Below the pieces are notes generated by a model. That model was given only the letters and a program-made list of their open reading frames with translations. It ran no database searches and was not told the origin of the DNA. A stretch of DNA of 64,000 nt. Source: Massilia endophytica (lineage in GTDB: Bacteria; Pseudomonadota; Gammaproteobacteria; Burkholderiales; Burkholderiaceae_D). Below are positions 62,862 to 64,000 of this stretch, piece by piece; positions within the stretch are counted from its first letter, which is position 1; each line of letters opens with the position of its first letter. Made by a program: the position numbers and the translations under genes. The DNA lies in the NCBI RefSeq assembly GCF_021165955.1, contig NZ_CP088952.1, forward strand, positions 3,658,001 through 3,722,000, in the 5' to 3' direction.

Positions 62862-64000
62862 GGTTGCTCCGTTTCGGTGGTGGCGGCAGGCTTGTCCGCG
62901 GCAGCGGCGGCACGCGCCTGCTGCTGGGCCTGAGCTGCGGCCTGCTGTTGCTGCAGTTGCTTCTGATTGGCCTCGCCCAGCGCCTGAAGCACATCGCGGG
63001 TGGGACCGAACATCTGCACCACGCCGTCGCGCAGTACCAGAAGCTTGTTCGTGGCGGCAATCGCGCTGGTGCGGTGGGTGATCAGCACAATGGTCTTGCC
63101 GCGCTGACGCAGGTCGTTGACAGCCTGGAGCAGCGCAGCCTCGCCAGCCTCGTCGAGGTTCGAGTTGGGCTCGTCGAGGACGATCAGCGAAGGATCGCCA
63201 TACATGGCGCGCGCCAGGCCCAGACGCTGCTTCTGGCCACCGGAGAGACCGGCGCCGCCGTCACCCAGCACTGTGTCGTAGCCTTTCGGCAAATGCAGGA
63301 TCATGTCGTGCACCCCGGCGCGCTTGGCCGCCAGCACAACCTTCTCCGCATCCACCTCGCCGAACCGGGCGATATTCTCGCTGACGGTCCCGCTGAACAG
63401 CTCTATCTCCTGCGGCAGATAGCCGATATACGGGCCCAGTTCGGCCTTGTTCCACTGGAAGATGTCGGCGCCATCCAGGCGTACCTTGCCAGCCACAGAA
63501 GGCCAGATGCCGACCAGCAGGCGGGCCAGCGTCGATTTGCCGCAGCCACTTGGACCCACAATTGCCAGCGCCTCGCCGGGCGACAGAGCGAAGCTCACGC
63601 CGCGCAGCACTGGAGCTTGCAGACCCGGTGGAGCCGCGGTGACGCCCTCCACTGCGAGGGCGCCCACTGGTCGTGGCAGTTCCATGCCAGCCGTACGCTC
63701 AGGATTGTCGGCGAGCAGGGCCGTCAGCCGCTCATAGGCGCTGCGGGTGCTGGCGAAGGATTTCCAGACGCCGATCAGCTGCTGCACCGGTTGCAGCGCG
63801 CGGCCGACGAGAATGGAAGCAGCGATCATCATGCCCGGCGTGATCTTGCCTTCCACCGCCAGCAGCGCACCGAAACCGAGCACCAGCGATTGCAGCGAAA
63901 CCTGCACGAATTTGGTTGCAGCATTCACCAAGCCCGCTTTTTCGCTGGCATCGGCCTGCAGGCGCAGGAACTGGCCGTGCACCTTGAACCAGCGGCCCAT
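62858..64000 (-). CDS. Type I secretion ABC permease/ATPase (PrtD-like), 3' part
   Basis: The C-terminal 380 residues are present; the gene runs past the right edge, so the start is not in the window. The last membrane helices (about 25-80: LVLGFGALLAVEGKITPGMMIAASILVGRALQPVQQLIGVW) precede the ATPase domain with Walker A GPSGCGKST, Q-loop GYLPQEIELF, signature LSGGQKQR, Walker B LIVLDEPNSNLD and switch LITH. It matches PrtD/LapB-type exporters of RTX proteins. The last 50 residues are a Gln/Ala-rich low-complexity tail. It exports leaderless substrates with the two downstream genes. Confidence 0.94.
   Translation of the reverse strand: MGRWFKVHGQFLRLQADASEKAGLVNAATKFVQVSLQSLVLGFGALLAVEGKITPGMMIAASILVGRALQPVQQLIGVWKSFASTRSAYERLTALLADNPERTAGMELPRPVGALAVEGVTAAPPGLQAPVLRGVSFALSPGEALAIVGPSGCGKSTLARLLVGIWPSVAGKVRLDGADIFQWNKAELGPYIGYLPQEIELFSGTVSENIARFGEVDAEKVVLAAKRAGVHDMILHLPKGYDTVLGDGGAGLSGGQKQRLGLARAMYGDPSLIVLDEPNSNLDEAGEAALLQAVNDLRQRGKTIVLITHRTSAIAATNKLLVLRDGVVQMFGPTRDVLQALGEANQKQLQQQQAAAQAQQQARAAAAADKPAATTETEQP

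Overview
The window is high-GC DNA with dense, often ATGA-overlapping genes. Its core gene order (purD-hemF-nadD-rsfS-rlmH-maf-rng, dnaE, fbp, waaF), its RTX proteins with DUF4214 tails and its protein sequences suggest a betaproteobacterium of the Oxalobacteraceae (Massilia/Duganella/Janthinobacterium type). The assignment is inferred from family resemblance, not from a marker-gene search.

Layout. 0-8 kb: the end of a DUF1501/DUF1800 pair, then a TetR-controlled tripartite RND efflux operon (regulator, outer-membrane factor, adaptor, permease). 8-12.4 kb: a small DUF883-like membrane protein, a 60-residue protein, an orphan branched-chain amino acid binding protein, and a methyltransferase/DUF4242 pair divergent from a GlxA-type AraC regulator. 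12.4-19.5 kb: a MacAB-like ABC export operon (adaptor, ATPase, FtsX permease) divergent from a response regulator/histidine kinase pair. The intergenic region holds a consensus sigma-54 promoter pointing into the ABC operon and a perfect upstream palindrome, so the NtrC-type regulator very probably controls this operon.

19.6-22.0 kb: a lower-GC accessory patch ending at the 3' end of a tRNA-Thr(CGT). It holds a GNAT-fold protein, a 77-residue basic protein and, convergent with them, a ClpP-like protein whose fold is interrupted by a large helical insertion. 22.1-26.7 kb: fbp, pepN and a DUF4136 lipoprotein. 26.7-29.3 kb: a second accessory patch with an orphan type VI secretion cassette (hcp with an in-frame amber codon, a BPSL0067-type amidase effector and its STY0301-type periplasmic immunity protein) followed by an orphan RES-domain protein. 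29.4-33.3 kb: an operon of EamA transporter, mgsA, quinone oxidoreductase, a 42-residue membrane protein and an S41 peptidase.

33.4-41.3 kb: an RTX/DUF4214 protein and the housekeeping run yebC, purD, hemF, nadD, rsfS (with an unusual Ala/Lys tail), rlmH, maf and rng. 41.4-46.5 kb: a ba3-type (B-family) oxidase operon with three multihaem cytochromes c. 46.5-50 kb: lipopolysaccharide genes. 50-52.8 kb: two tandem serralysin-like RTX metalloproteases with DUF4214 tails. 52.9-60.1 kb: dnaE, an orphan colicin-type immunity gene, two acyltransferases and trhO. 60.1-64 kb: a type I secretion system (TolC, HlyD and an ABC ATPase running off the window), the likely exporter of the three RTX/DUF4214 proteins. 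No rRNA, CRISPR array, integrase or transposase was seen, and no gene-free stretch exceeds 300 bases.
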